Of a stretch of DNA of 64,000 nt, positions 1-8,113 are shown in pieces; the first letter of the stretch is position 1, and every line of letters starts with the position of its first letter. The translations under genes were made by a program, and so were the position numbers. Source of the stretch: CAXRDE01 sp964229355. GTDB lineage: Bacteria > Cyanobacteriota > Sericytochromatia > UBA7694. The stretch is taken from positions 108,095 through 172,094 of the forward strand of contig CAXRDE010000012.1 in NCBI GenBank assembly GCA_964229355.1, read 5' to 3'. Below the pieces are notes generated by a model. It was not told where the DNA came from and made no database searches. It worked only from the letters and a program-made list of their open reading frames with translations.

Positions 1-893
1 TCCTGGGCCTGAGCCAGCGCATCGGTTACCACGCTGCTGCTGCGTTGCAATACCACTTGCTGAACGCCTTCGGTCAGCGCATGGCCATGAAGGTTGCGAA
101 CCTTTAAACGGTTTTGGGGTTGCGCCAGCGTATCGCGCCCCACACTAAAGTTGAGGGCCTGTCCCAGTTGATCCGTCAACAGGTCAGGATCAGCCCCCAA
201 TCCTGCCCATTCCCCGGTGACCAGCAGCGTGCCTCCGGCATGGACGTAATCCACCAATGCAGATACACAGCGTTCAGCACACGCAGTCAGAGCCTGCGGA
301 CTACGGTGAGCTATCCACCACACCAGTGAAGTGTCGCTTTCAGCGGTAAGGTCGACAATCGCAGTGGGACTCAGGGCCGTGCTGACCGTAAGAGACACCG
401 CAGTGTGTTGCAAAAGAGAGGCATATTCAGGCAGGCTCGCTTCAGGGCTCAACAGCACCACACGCTGAATCGCAGCACGGGAAGGTTCTTCAGAGGACCA
501 CGGCTGAGCCAGTCGCCATTGCCATTGGGCATAAGCAGAGGGCGTATAGACCCGCTGAAAGCGTTCCCCCGAAGGCGTCAACACCTGAATCACATAGCGC
601 ACGCCGGGCCAGAGAGAGGTCAGGTTTAAAGCACCTGCCACGTCACTTTTTGCCCGCATCGCCTGATCTGGGGCTTTAAACACAGGACGCCAGGTCACTT
701 CAGCGCCCTGCACCGGATCTCCCGCGATATCTTGCAAACGCAGGCTTAAGGTCTGGGGGTTAGTCAACGCTGAGGCGGCAGCCACAGTGTCAGCAGCGCT
801 TATGGAACGGGAGACACAGCCCGCAAGTAAACCACCGCATAACACACTGGCAAGCGCAAAACGCTGCCCGCAGGTCTTAAAGCAAAGGGCCAT
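1..893 (-). CDS. Lipoprotein of unknown function, C-terminus cut by window edge
   Basis: The minus strand is open from an ATG at 893 to base 1 with no stop, so about 297 residues are visible and the C-terminus lies outside the window. The N-terminus has a basic stretch, a hydrophobic core and the lipobox LLAGC with Cys26, so it should be a lipid-anchored envelope protein. Residues about 45-110 look like a carboxypeptidase-regulatory or Ig-like beta domain (LSLRLQDIAGDPVQGAEVTW). Residues about 170-270 resemble a DUF4159/GATase-like fold (LVDYVHAGGTLLVTGEW), suggested only by the motif of strands followed by a glycine-rich turn. The start codon lies inside the end of the upstream S8 protease gene, a 17-nt overlap, so the two are probably translated together. 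No specific function is recognised. Confidence 0.75.
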   Translation of the reverse strand, partial: MALCFKTCGQRFALASVLCGGLLAGCVSRSISAADTVAAASALTNPQTLSLRLQDIAGDPVQGAEVTWRPVFKAPDQAMRAKSDVAGALNLTSLWPGVRYVIQVLTPSGERFQRVYTPSAYAQWQWRLAQPWSSEEPSRAAIQRVVLLSPEASLPEYASLLQHTAVSLTVSTALSPTAIVDLTAESDTSLVWWIAHRSPQALTACAERCVSALVDYVHAGGTLLVTGEWAGLGADPDLLTDQLGQALNFSVGRDTLAQPQNRLKVRNLHGHALTEGVQQVVLQRSSSVVTDALAQAQ

Positions 894-2292
894 CGCCACG
901 GGCCTGTAACGCTTTTTCGGCGTTTAAAAAGCCGTAGCCAGAGTCGCTATCAAAGCCCACCGCCCCCACATCAGTGGCCGTAGCAATCAGGCGAGAGCGC
1001 ACCTGCTGCGGGGTTAAAGCAGGCTCCTGGGCTAAAATCAAGGCCGCCACTGCCGTCACGTGGGGGGCTGCCATTGAGGTTCCCGAAATCCCCGCATAAT
1101 CCAGGGTAGGCACCCGGCCGGTCAGGTATTCATAGGTGGGATACGTGGGCCAGGTTGAGATAATCGGAAACCCCTCACCGCCCAACTCACCGTTCCCGCC
1201 AGGAGCCAGTAAGTCCAGGGTATCCCCCCCGTTGGAGTAGTCCGCTACCGCATTGTTTTCTAAAAAAGAGCCCACGGCAATAATGCCTGGGAAGGCCGCA
1301 GGCAAAGACACATCGGCGACCACATTGCGGGAGCGCTCGCTTTCATTGCCTGAAGCAGCCACAATGGTGATCCCTGCATTCAGGGCAGCATCCAGAGCCA
1401 GAGACAAGCTGCGGGAAATACCCTGGTCAGCTCCCACAGAGCCAATACTCATGTTAATAACATTGGCCTTGCGTTCAATGGCACGCTGAATCCCTTCCAC
1501 CAGTAAAGCAGCACTGGTTTCTCCTCTGAGATTGGTCACCTTGATGGGTAAAATTTTAACCTTTTGTCCGGCAATGCCCGCCACCCCCTGGGCGTTGTTG
1601 AGCACGGCACCAATGACCCCGGCCACATGGGTGCCATGGCCATTGCCATCGGTGCCCGCATAGTCATAGATATCGCGGGTACGACGGTTCAAAAGGCGGT
1701 CGCCACCGCCAAACTCTTGCCACACATCTTCCATGGGCAGAAGATTTTCCTGCAAATCAGGATGGCCAGGATCCACCCCCGAATCAATCACCGCGACCAC
1801 AATGTCTGCAGCATCTTTGCGCAACTCCCAGGCCTGTTCCATTCGAATGGCTCGCATGTTCCACTGCAAGTCATACGCTTCGTCATTGGGCGTAAACTGG
1901 GTTTTAAAGCCCTGACGCCCTTTTAAATAAGACAGCAACCGCTCGGGCAAAGGCTTTCCTTGAATCAAGGGCGTTTGGTAATGTTTTTCTTCTTCACAGA
2001 ATTTGACCCGTTCATCGGCCTTCAGGCGCGTCACAAAGTCCTGGTCAGGCGGGCGCACCACGTACAAACCGTGGGCTTTCATGACCGCACGTACCACATG
2101 GGGCTGGACCCAGTCAGGCACCTCTCCATAAAAAGCCACCAAATATAAGGTTTGAGAGGATTCGGACGCTGAGGTCGGTGAATCCACCACAAAAGCATCC
2201 TGGGTAACGTCAGATATATTGCCACCTGCGGGTACACCACAGGCGCTTAAGGTCAGTAAAAGTAAAAAACAGGTCAATCGTTGACAATTCAT
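877..2292 (-). CDS. Subtilisin-like serine protease (S8 family), lipoprotein
   Basis: Secreted serine endopeptidase of 471 residues. The lipobox LSAC (Cys18) indicates export and lipid anchoring. Residues about 45-110 have the length and pattern of an I9-type inhibitor propeptide. The catalytic triad is visible in order: Asp in VVAVIDSGVDPGHPDL, His in GHGTHVAGVIGA and Ser in GTSMAAPHVTAVAALI, with the oxyanion Asn region AASGNESERS between them. The domain is complete. The next gene starts inside its 3' end, so protease and lipoprotein form an operon. No strong Shine-Dalgarno precedes the ATG. Envelope-protein or peptide degradation is the family role; the substrate is unknown. Confidence 0.93.
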   Translation of the reverse strand: MNCQRLTCFLLLLTLSACGVPAGGNISDVTQDAFVVDSPTSASESSQTLYLVAFYGEVPDWVQPHVVRAVMKAHGLYVVRPPDQDFVTRLKADERVKFCEEEKHYQTPLIQGKPLPERLLSYLKGRQGFKTQFTPNDEAYDLQWNMRAIRMEQAWELRKDAADIVVAVIDSGVDPGHPDLQENLLPMEDVWQEFGGGDRLLNRRTRDIYDYAGTDGNGHGTHVAGVIGAVLNNAQGVAGIAGQKVKILPIKVTNLRGETSAALLVEGIQRAIERKANVINMSIGSVGADQGISRSLSLALDAALNAGITIVAASGNESERSRNVVADVSLPAAFPGIIAVGSFLENNAVADYSNGGDTLDLLAPGGNGELGGEGFPIISTWPTYPTYEYLTGRVPTLDYAGISGTSMAAPHVTAVAALILAQEPALTPQQVRSRLIATATDVGAVGFDSDSGYGFLNAEKALQARGDGPLL

Positions 2293-2440
2293 AAACTTAG
2301 CATACGCAAAGGTGTAGGTGTTTTACAGGGGCGTTTTCTTGCTTTTAATCAACATTTAACGTTCTGCATTAACTCGCTGCGTCTAGAAAGTCACAGATCC
2401 CAATGGTATGATGAGTGCAAAATTTAGCAGTCGTGAGGCC
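2293..2440. other. Intergenic region between the protease and the TnpB element
   Basis: No gene is seen here. On the minus strand a TTGATT-like -35 near 2345-2350 could serve the protease gene, but no good -10 is evident. Any right end of the TnpB element should fall in this stretch; its exact border cannot be fixed by eye. Confidence 0.4.
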
Positions 2441-2489
2441 GTGCGTCAACCACACCGCCATGAATGACGGAGCTTGCAGATAGGTGCTA
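2441..2489 (-). ncRNA. Candidate omega RNA (reRNA) 3' scaffold of TnpB element
   Basis: Two stem-loops follow the tnpB stop on the same strand. The first (about 2456-2469) has a CCGUCA-type stem closed by a UUCA loop. The second (2441-2455) has a GUGUG/CGCAC stem with loop GUUGA. TnpB nucleases use a guide RNA whose scaffold is the 3' end of tnpB plus the right end of the element, with the guide read from flanking DNA. Position and structure fit this, but the RNA boundaries and the start of the guide (probably below 2440) are not determined. Confidence 0.4.
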
Positions 2490-3578
2490 AGCAGCTTCCG
2501 CGTATGGCCGATTGACTGCGGCCCTGCTCTGAATGTTCAAAGCAGCAACATGATCTGCATGACCAACGAAGCCACACTTCACACATTTGAATTTCGATTG
2601 AGAGGAGCGATTGCGTTTATCAATATTATGGCAACGAATACACTCTCGGGATGTATTGCGAGGATCGACCACCATTACTTCAACGCCTGCGATAGCCGCT
2701 TTGTAGCCAATAAATTGACGCAGTTGATGAAAAGACCAGCTATGCTGTTCACGTCGTTGAGCCTTGCGAACCGTTGCCCGTTTGCGAATACCCTTGAGTT
2801 CTTCAAGGACAATACCGCGTTCGGTGTCTTTGGCTTTCATGACCAGCGCTTTGCTGATGCAGTGGTTTTTGTCGCGCTTCATGCGCATTTCTTTGCGATT
2901 GCGCTTTTTCAAAAGACGCTTAGCAGATTTAGTTTGCTTCGATTGCAAACGCTTTCTAATTCGTGCATATCGCTTACTCAGATTGCGGGTGTGAGAGCCA
3001 CTAAACTTCTGTCCGTCAGAATCCACAGCAATATTAACAATGCCCAGATCTACGCCGAGACTACCCTTACCAGAGTCTGTTACAGGCTCAGGAACCTCTA
3101 CGACAACACAAAGAAAAAACTTGCCCTGAGAATAAATCAAATCAGCTTGTCCACGTTTACCGTATGCCGCCAGCTCACCAGAATGATACCCATTCATAAC
3201 CAGCGGTACAATAGTGCGGCCCTCAAGTGTCAGCAGAGACACGGCTTCCAGCCCCTTGAAACTAAAGCATCTTTGGTCATAAACAATAGAGCCCGTTACC
3301 CTAAATTTTGGGGTCGAAGCTTTCTTCTTTTTCTTGTTGGCTTTCAGTGCCTCAATGGTTTTTGCGATCGCACGAATGGTCAATTGGGCAGACAAGCTGT
3401 ATTTCTCCCTGAGTGGGTGATAAATACGCTTTTGAATCTCAAACTTACTGAAAATCTGCTCTTTAACTGCATACTGAGCAATCTCGGTGCAAGCATGATT
3501 AAAAACACGCATAGTTTGCAAGAGATTTTTCTTTTGTTCAGAAGTAGGAAACAGTTTGATTTTCAGTGTTTTGAGCAT
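2487..3578 (-). CDS. tnpB: TnpB / IS605 OrfB-like RNA-guided nuclease, apparently intact
   Basis: Full-length TnpB of 363 residues from the ATG at 3578 (MLKTLKIKLFPT, the usual N-terminus). The reading frame is open 12 codons further to 3614, but family alignment favours the internal Met. All RuvC parts are present: Asp177 in SLGVDLGIVNIAV, Glu259 in IVLEELKGIRKR and Asp342 in GHADHVAALNI. The zinc finger CxxC...CxxC is at Cys313/316 and 332/335. TnpB is an RNA-guided DNA endonuclease that helps IS200/IS605-type elements persist. No tnpA transposase lies next to it, so it is a solo IS1341-like copy that could only be mobilised in trans. A- and K-rich codon use differs from its neighbours, consistent with mobility. 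Confidence 0.93.
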   Translation of the reverse strand: MLKTLKIKLFPTSEQKKNLLQTMRVFNHACTEIAQYAVKEQIFSKFEIQKRIYHPLREKYSLSAQLTIRAIAKTIEALKANKKKKKASTPKFRVTGSIVYDQRCFSFKGLEAVSLLTLEGRTIVPLVMNGYHSGELAAYGKRGQADLIYSQGKFFLCVVVEVPEPVTDSGKGSLGVDLGIVNIAVDSDGQKFSGSHTRNLSKRYARIRKRLQSKQTKSAKRLLKKRNRKEMRMKRDKNHCISKALVMKAKDTERGIVLEELKGIRKRATVRKAQRREQHSWSFHQLRQFIGYKAAIAGVEVMVVDPRNTSRECIRCHNIDKRNRSSQSKFKCVKCGFVGHADHVAALNIQSRAAVNRPYAEAA

Positions 3579-3609
3579 ATTTCTAGTATAGAATGTATTG
3601 AAGAAAAGC

Positions 3610-3614
3610 ATCAA
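3610..3614 (-). other. Possible TAM / left-end target site (TTGAT) of the TnpB element
   Basis: On the minus strand the pentamer TTGAT lies 31 nt upstream of the tnpB start. TTGAT is the target-adjacent motif of the ISDra2 element, so the left end might begin at 3609. A pentamer occurs often by chance; this is a suggestion only. Confidence 0.2.
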
Positions 3615-3634
3615 TATAAAAGGAGCAGAAAAGT

Positions 3635-5263
3635 GTGAACATTAATGAGAACTCGCCCATTTTTCAAATGCAAGAGAACAAGGCAGATATTATCCGCGAG
3701 GTCAGCGAGCGCTCGTTGCAGAAGTTAATCGCTGATCACAGTGCCGAATACGTCTTGAACGAAGCCGCCTACAAAGAGCTGCTGCGCTTAAACAAAAAGC
3801 ACCCCAAAGTGGAATACTGGCAAAATATTTACCGGGGACTCAACAAAATGTCCAGCGAAAAGCAAGAGCGCCTCTTGCTCAAGCTGGTGACCGATTACAC
3901 CGAAGATATTATTGGCCGCTTTGATCCCAAAGTGTATCGCTTTGCCACCAGCATGGTGCCCTACATTTTAAGCCTTTTGCTCGATCCCCAGCTCAATTTT
4001 AAACACCGTAACGCCTTCCGCGAAAAAGTCCTCATTGAAGGCCATGTAGAAACCGCCCGCCAGCTCTCTGATAAGGGCACTCTGATTCTGGTGCCGACCC
4101 ACAGCAGCAATATGGACTCCATGGTAGCGGGCTGGTCAGCCTTTTGTTCGGGTTTGCCCCCGGTCACCTACGGGGCCGGTAAAAACCTCTTTACCAACCC
4201 CATTCTCAGCTTTTTTATGCACAATTTGGGCGCCTACCGTCTCGACCGCCGCTTAAAACACGAAGCCTACAAAACCGCCCTCAAAACCTATTCGCTGGTC
4301 ATTTTAGAACGGGGCTTTCACAGTCTGTTCTTTCCAGGAGGCACCCGCAGCCGTTCAGGACGCGTTGAACAAAAACTCAAGTTGGGTCTCATGGGCACGG
4401 GCTTAGAGGCCTATGTAAACAATTTACGCAACGGCAAAGCCAAACCCAATATTTACCTGGTGCCCATGACCATCAACTATTACGTCACCTTAGAAGCCGA
4501 AACCCTGATCGACGATTACCTCAAAGAGAAAGGACAATCCCGCTACATTATTGAAGACGACGAGTCTTCAAAGTTCACCAAAACCTTCAGCTACATGAAG
4601 AAGACCCTCGATCTCGACGGCAGCATGTTTATTCGCTACGGCCCGCCCCTGGACATTTTTGGCAACCAGGTGGACGAAGAAGGCCGCTCCTACGACGACC
4701 AGGGCCGCGAAATCGACCCCAGCCGCTATGTTAAAAACTGGCAGGGTGAGGTCACCCTCGACGAAAACCGCGACCGCGAATACACCCGCGAAGCCGGTGA
4801 GCGGGTGGCCCAGAGCTATTTGCAAAACAACGTGGTGCTCTCGCCCCATTTGGTCAGCTACGTGCTGTTTGGCCATTTGGTGCACAACAACCCCCACCTG
4901 GATTTGTACCAGCTGATTCGCGTGGGCGGACGTAACACCCTGATTCAGCGCGATGTATTGCTCGAAACCATGGATCGCTTTAAAAAGTTTTTGGCCGAAG
5001 AAGAACAAAAAGGCACCCTGCGCCTGGCCACCCGCCTGCGCAATAAATCCAGCGAGGAAACCCTCTCTGAGGCTCTGCACTATCTGCAAATGTTTTACTC
5101 GAAAGAAGTGGTGGTGGACGACGGGGAGTTCTTGCGCATTCAAGACGTGCGCTTGCTCTATTACTACCACAACCGCCTGTCGGGCTACGACTTCGAGAAT
5201 CGTTTTATGAACAGCATTTTAAAACCCGTGCTGGGCGAACAGAGCCTGGTGACCAGCCCCTAG
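3635..5263 (+). CDS. Glycerol-3-phosphate/1-acylglycerol-phosphate acyltransferase (PlsB/PlsC superfamily)
   Basis: Membrane-associated acyltransferase of 542 residues, probably acting in phospholipid synthesis by esterifying glycerol-3-phosphate or a related acceptor. The PF01553 blocks are visible: the HX4D catalytic motif in VPTHSSNMDSMV, block III in LFFPGGTRSRSGR and block IV in IYLVPMTINY. It is shorter than E. coli PlsB (about 800 residues) but longer than PlsC, with an extra helical C-terminal third. Translation starts at GTG 3635, with AAGGAG about 9 nt upstream. The TnpB element ends a few tens of bases upstream and is divergently oriented, so the native promoter may have been displaced. 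The acyl donor and exact acceptor cannot be told. Confidence 0.85.
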   Translation: MNINENSPIFQMQENKADIIREVSERSLQKLIADHSAEYVLNEAAYKELLRLNKKHPKVEYWQNIYRGLNKMSSEKQERLLLKLVTDYTEDIIGRFDPKVYRFATSMVPYILSLLLDPQLNFKHRNAFREKVLIEGHVETARQLSDKGTLILVPTHSSNMDSMVAGWSAFCSGLPPVTYGAGKNLFTNPILSFFMHNLGAYRLDRRLKHEAYKTALKTYSLVILERGFHSLFFPGGTRSRSGRVEQKLKLGLMGTGLEAYVNNLRNGKAKPNIYLVPMTINYYVTLEAETLIDDYLKEKGQSRYIIEDDESSKFTKTFSYMKKTLDLDGSMFIRYGPPLDIFGNQVDEEGRSYDDQGREIDPSRYVKNWQGEVTLDENRDREYTREAGERVAQSYLQNNVVLSPHLVSYVLFGHLVHNNPHLDLYQLIRVGGRNTLIQRDVLLETMDRFKKFLAEEEQKGTLRLATRLRNKSSEETLSEALHYLQMFYSKEVVVDDGEFLRIQDVRLLYYYHNRLSGYDFENRFMNSILKPVLGEQSLVTSP

Positions 5264-5280
5264 GTCATGGGCACATTGTA

Positions 5281-5760
5281 TTAATGGGGCAACTGCGTGG
5301 TCACCTTGCTAATGCGGTCATAAAGCACAATACTGCCAGCCACCGAAACATTTAAGCTAAAATGGCCTGGCAAGGCTACTTTCTCGTGGCAAGCCTGGAG
5401 TACCGCAGGCGGTAAACCATCGCGCTCTGAACCCAACAAATACACACAGCGCTCAGGATGCGTGTAACCCGCCAGGGGCATCGCATCGTCACTGAGTTCA
5501 ATCCCCACCAGCCGGGTCGCGTGGGGCAGATGGGCCTTGAGGTCTGCAAAATCGCTGTAGTGGTAGAGGGGAATTTTGGTCCAGGCCTGCACCACATCGC
5601 CACTCTGGGGTTTGTATTTCTGGCCGACCGTAAAAATAAAAGCGGCCCCCATAATGTACGCTGAGCGCCACAGGGTGCCAATATTTTCTTCGTGAAGCGG
5701 ATGGTAAATGCCCACCCCAAAAAAATGGGGTGAGGCATAACTTTGTTTGAGACGGGCCAA
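5281..5760 (-). CDS. SpoU/TrmH-family RNA 2'-O-methyltransferase
   Basis: SPOUT-class RNA methyltransferase of 159 residues that transfers a methyl group from S-adenosylmethionine to a ribose 2'-OH in tRNA or rRNA. The three SpoU motifs are present: motif 1 ENIGTLWRSAYIMGA with the catalytic Arg, motif 2 VYLLGSERDGLPPAVL and motif 3 SLNVSVAGSIVLYDR, which form the knotted SAM site. It is minimal, without an N-terminal substrate-binding extension. The start is TTG at 5760, chosen because a perfect AGGAGG (5767-5772) lies 6 nt upstream. The gene lies 15 nt after the VWA lipoprotein gene on the same strand. The target nucleotide is unknown. Confidence 0.9.
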   Translation of the reverse strand: MARLKQSYASPHFFGVGIYHPLHEENIGTLWRSAYIMGAAFIFTVGQKYKPQSGDVVQAWTKIPLYHYSDFADLKAHLPHATRLVGIELSDDAMPLAGYTHPERCVYLLGSERDGLPPAVLQACHEKVALPGHFSLNVSVAGSIVLYDRISKVTTQLPH

Positions 5761-5775
5761 GGGCGGCCTCCTGCT

Positions 5776-7263
5776 TTATTGTTGTTGCTGCGACGTGTCG
5801 TCTTGTTGCTGCTCTTCTTGCTGCGGCTCTGGCGCGACGGTCGCCTCTCCAATATACGCGGTGGCAATCTTGATCATCAAATCATTGAGTTTTTCGACAG
5901 TGTAATCGCCCACGGTGGGTTCAATGTGACCGCCACCAATGCCACTGTCATCGGTTAAAAACACATAGCGTCCACCAGTGCTGGCAGCCATGGCCCGCAA
6001 CAAAAACTCGGTCTCTTTATTAATACCGCTGGAGGCCACCGGAATAATGCGAATGCCTTTTGCTGCGGCCCGCTCCACGCTGGTGCGCAAACGCTGCAAA
6101 ACACTCTCGCTTTGGTGGGCCGGGGCATCGAGCACCAAAAACAACAGACGGGCTTTGGCAGTGGTGCTCCATTGGTGTTCATCGATGGCGTCCATCAGGG
6201 CATAATCCACCGCCTCAGGAAAATCGCCACCGCCACCGGCAGATTGCTCAGACAATTGCTGTGCCACGGTATTGCTGTCTTCGGTAAACGGAAACGAACG
6301 CACCACATAGTCATCGGTGGTGTCCCGGTAAAAGTTCGCCGATAAACGCAATTTGAGATCCTGGCGACTCTGGGCCGCAATGCGACCCGAGACATTTTTC
6401 AATTCTTGCTTCAGGTACTCCAGCTCATCGCCCATGGAGCCGGTGGTGTCGACCACCAACATCAGGTCCGCATTCACCAGCGGTTCCAGGGCGGTTTCAC
6501 TCTGAAAGCTGAGGTTTTGGGCATCACCGCTTAAGCTCTGGGTCAGGGTATCACTGCCCAGATCCACACGCACCTCGTAATCGCCTTCAGCCTGGGCGTT
6601 GGCTTGCCATTGCTTAAAGACATAGGCCTGGCCCTGATTGTTGGTACGGGCCTGAAACACTGCTGTTTGGCCCTGGTATAAGGTCACAGGTACATCGCCC
6701 ATGGGGCCTTGTGGCCCGTTGACCTGCACCGCCACGCGCTGTTTGGTATTCATGCCCCACTGGCTCAGGTACTGGGACCATTCCTGATTGTTCGTCAGCT
6801 TTAACCAAAAGTCCCAGTGGGCATGGTCATCCCATTGACCCGCAGTAAGCAAACCGGGCTCAGGCTGTACCTGCGGTTCTTCAGGAAAATCAGGGTCATA
6901 AGGTGGCATAATGGGACCGATGGGACGAGAGGTTTTTTCGCCGCTGCGAGAAACCGGCGCACTGCTATCGGCCACGGCACCCGCACCCGCAGACATTTCG
7001 GCGGCAGCCGGTGCAGACAACATGGGAGCCGAGCTGATCTCGTCACCGCCAAACATGCCACCCCGTCCACCGCCTGGACGGCCTTCAGGAATGCTTCCCT
7101 GAGAAGGAAAGCTGGGAATAGCAGGGGGCTGTGCCTGGGAGCCGACAGGTCCCGCAGAATTGACAGGAGTTGGCGACACTTCAGGGTTTACAGGGGTTCC
7201 ATGGGGCTGACAGCCCAATAACAAAGCCAGACTCAGACTCAACGCCAATAACGAATATCTCAT
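5776..7263 (-). CDS. Lipoprotein with von Willebrand factor A domain and poly-Gln tail
   Basis: Envelope lipoprotein of about 495 residues. A hydrophobic signal ends in LLLGC, then come about 110 residues rich in Pro, Gly, Ser and Ala, a beta-rich region (about 150-265) and a VWA domain (about 266-465). The MIDAS metal site reads LMLVVDTTGSMGDE, so divalent-metal-dependent ligand binding is likely. The C-terminus is a charged poly-Gln tail (EQQQDDTSQQQQ). ATG 7263 is preferred to the in-frame GTG at 7266 because GAGGTG (7271-7276) is better spaced from it. Such VWA lipoproteins often act in adhesion or envelope assembly; the role here is not known. Confidence 0.88.
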   Translation of the reverse strand: MRYSLLALSLSLALLLGCQPHGTPVNPEVSPTPVNSAGPVGSQAQPPAIPSFPSQGSIPEGRPGGGRGGMFGGDEISSAPMLSAPAAAEMSAGAGAVADSSAPVSRSGEKTSRPIGPIMPPYDPDFPEEPQVQPEPGLLTAGQWDDHAHWDFWLKLTNNQEWSQYLSQWGMNTKQRVAVQVNGPQGPMGDVPVTLYQGQTAVFQARTNNQGQAYVFKQWQANAQAEGDYEVRVDLGSDTLTQSLSGDAQNLSFQSETALEPLVNADLMLVVDTTGSMGDELEYLKQELKNVSGRIAAQSRQDLKLRLSANFYRDTTDDYVVRSFPFTEDSNTVAQQLSEQSAGGGGDFPEAVDYALMDAIDEHQWSTTAKARLLFLVLDAPAHQSESVLQRLRTSVERAAAKGIRIIPVASSGINKETEFLLRAMAASTGGRYVFLTDDSGIGGGHIEPTVGDYTVEKLNDLMIKIATAYIGEATVAPEPQQEEQQQDDTSQQQQ

Positions 7264-7438
7264 CACATCACACCTCTATGTTTACATTATGTCAACTTAT
7301 GAAAGTATAGCAAAAAAAATTTTCTGCTGTCAATCGCCGCTCGACGTTCAAATTAACAGGTTCTTGATGCCTGATTTCGTGAATTTTAAGCACAAACATG
7401 GCATAACAAAGTCACAGTATAAACAAGGAGATTTACCG

Positions 7439-8098
7439 ATGTCTTTTAAACCTTTCACTCCCCTGGCGCTCACCGCCATGATTTCCCTGAGCGTACTCTC
7501 AGCATGTGGTCAGCCCGCAACACCAGGTACTGTTTCACAGGGGAACGTTTCTCAGAACAATACCCAAAACCAACAAATGCTTTCTGGTGAAATGGTGTTG
7601 CCCTATGAAGCCGAAGGCAACATGCGCATTCAATCGCGCCTCGAAGGCGATGCCCTCGTGAATCTGAGTGCCCGTGTGAATGGCGAAACGGTGAACTTAA
7701 ACCTCACCAGCTCACGGGTTGCCAACGGTCAAACCTATATCCAGTACCAAATGAGCGCTTTGCCCACTTTTCAACGGGATCGGGTCTACGCTGTCGAAGT
7801 CTTTACCCCTGAAAATGAACCTTTTCTGGGCGCCGTTTTTAACGTCGACGAAACCCCGGATTACCGCCTGACCCTGGATGTAGACAGTACCGCCGTGTTG
7901 ATTGCTGCCCGTCGGGAGTCCAGCGACCGCTACCTGGTAGATCTGTCCCCAGCAGAAGTGCGCGTGATCCGCCGTGACCCCGCACTGGTCAGCGTCAGAA
8001 CCAACGTTCGTTCTATTTTAAGAGATGTGGGCAGTCTGACCACCGGCATTTTAGATTCGGTCTTTAACGGCGTGGCAAAAATTCTCGACCGCGTTTAA
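7439..8098 (+). CDS. Lipoprotein of unknown function
   Basis: Predicted 219-residue lipoprotein. The signal peptide ends in the lipobox LSAC (Cys23), followed by a Gln/Asn/Thr-rich linker. Residues about 50-170 are beta-strand-rich with regular polar alternation and could form an Ig- or lipocalin-like fold. The last 40 residues are probably helical (RSILRDVGSLTTGILDSVFNGVAKIL). The frame is open upstream to 7289, but ATG 7439 is chosen because AAGGAG (7425-7430) lies 8 nt before it and the signal peptide starts there. It is divergent from the VWA lipoprotein and convergent with lysA. No family recognised. Confidence 0.8.
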   Translation: MSFKPFTPLALTAMISLSVLSACGQPATPGTVSQGNVSQNNTQNQQMLSGEMVLPYEAEGNMRIQSRLEGDALVNLSARVNGETVNLNLTSSRVANGQTYIQYQMSALPTFQRDRVYAVEVFTPENEPFLGAVFNVDETPDYRLTLDVDSTAVLIAARRESSDRYLVDLSPAEVRVIRRDPALVSVRTNVRSILRDVGSLTTGILDSVFNGVAKILDRV

Positions 8099-8113
8099 GG
8101 CAGATATTCCCCA

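Noticed and set aside
2484..3638. Long plus-strand frame of 384 codons opposite tnpB
   Set aside because: It is the antisense of a fully recognisable TnpB; no family match or ribosome-binding site.
4568..5170. Minus-strand frame of 200 codons inside the acyltransferase gene
   Set aside because: Antisense shadow in a gene with clear catalytic motifs; composition is typical of shadows in this G+C range.
7289..7438. N-terminal extension of the lipoprotein to 7289
   Set aside because: The signal peptide and ribosome-binding site place the start at 7439; the extension overlaps the upstream promoter region.
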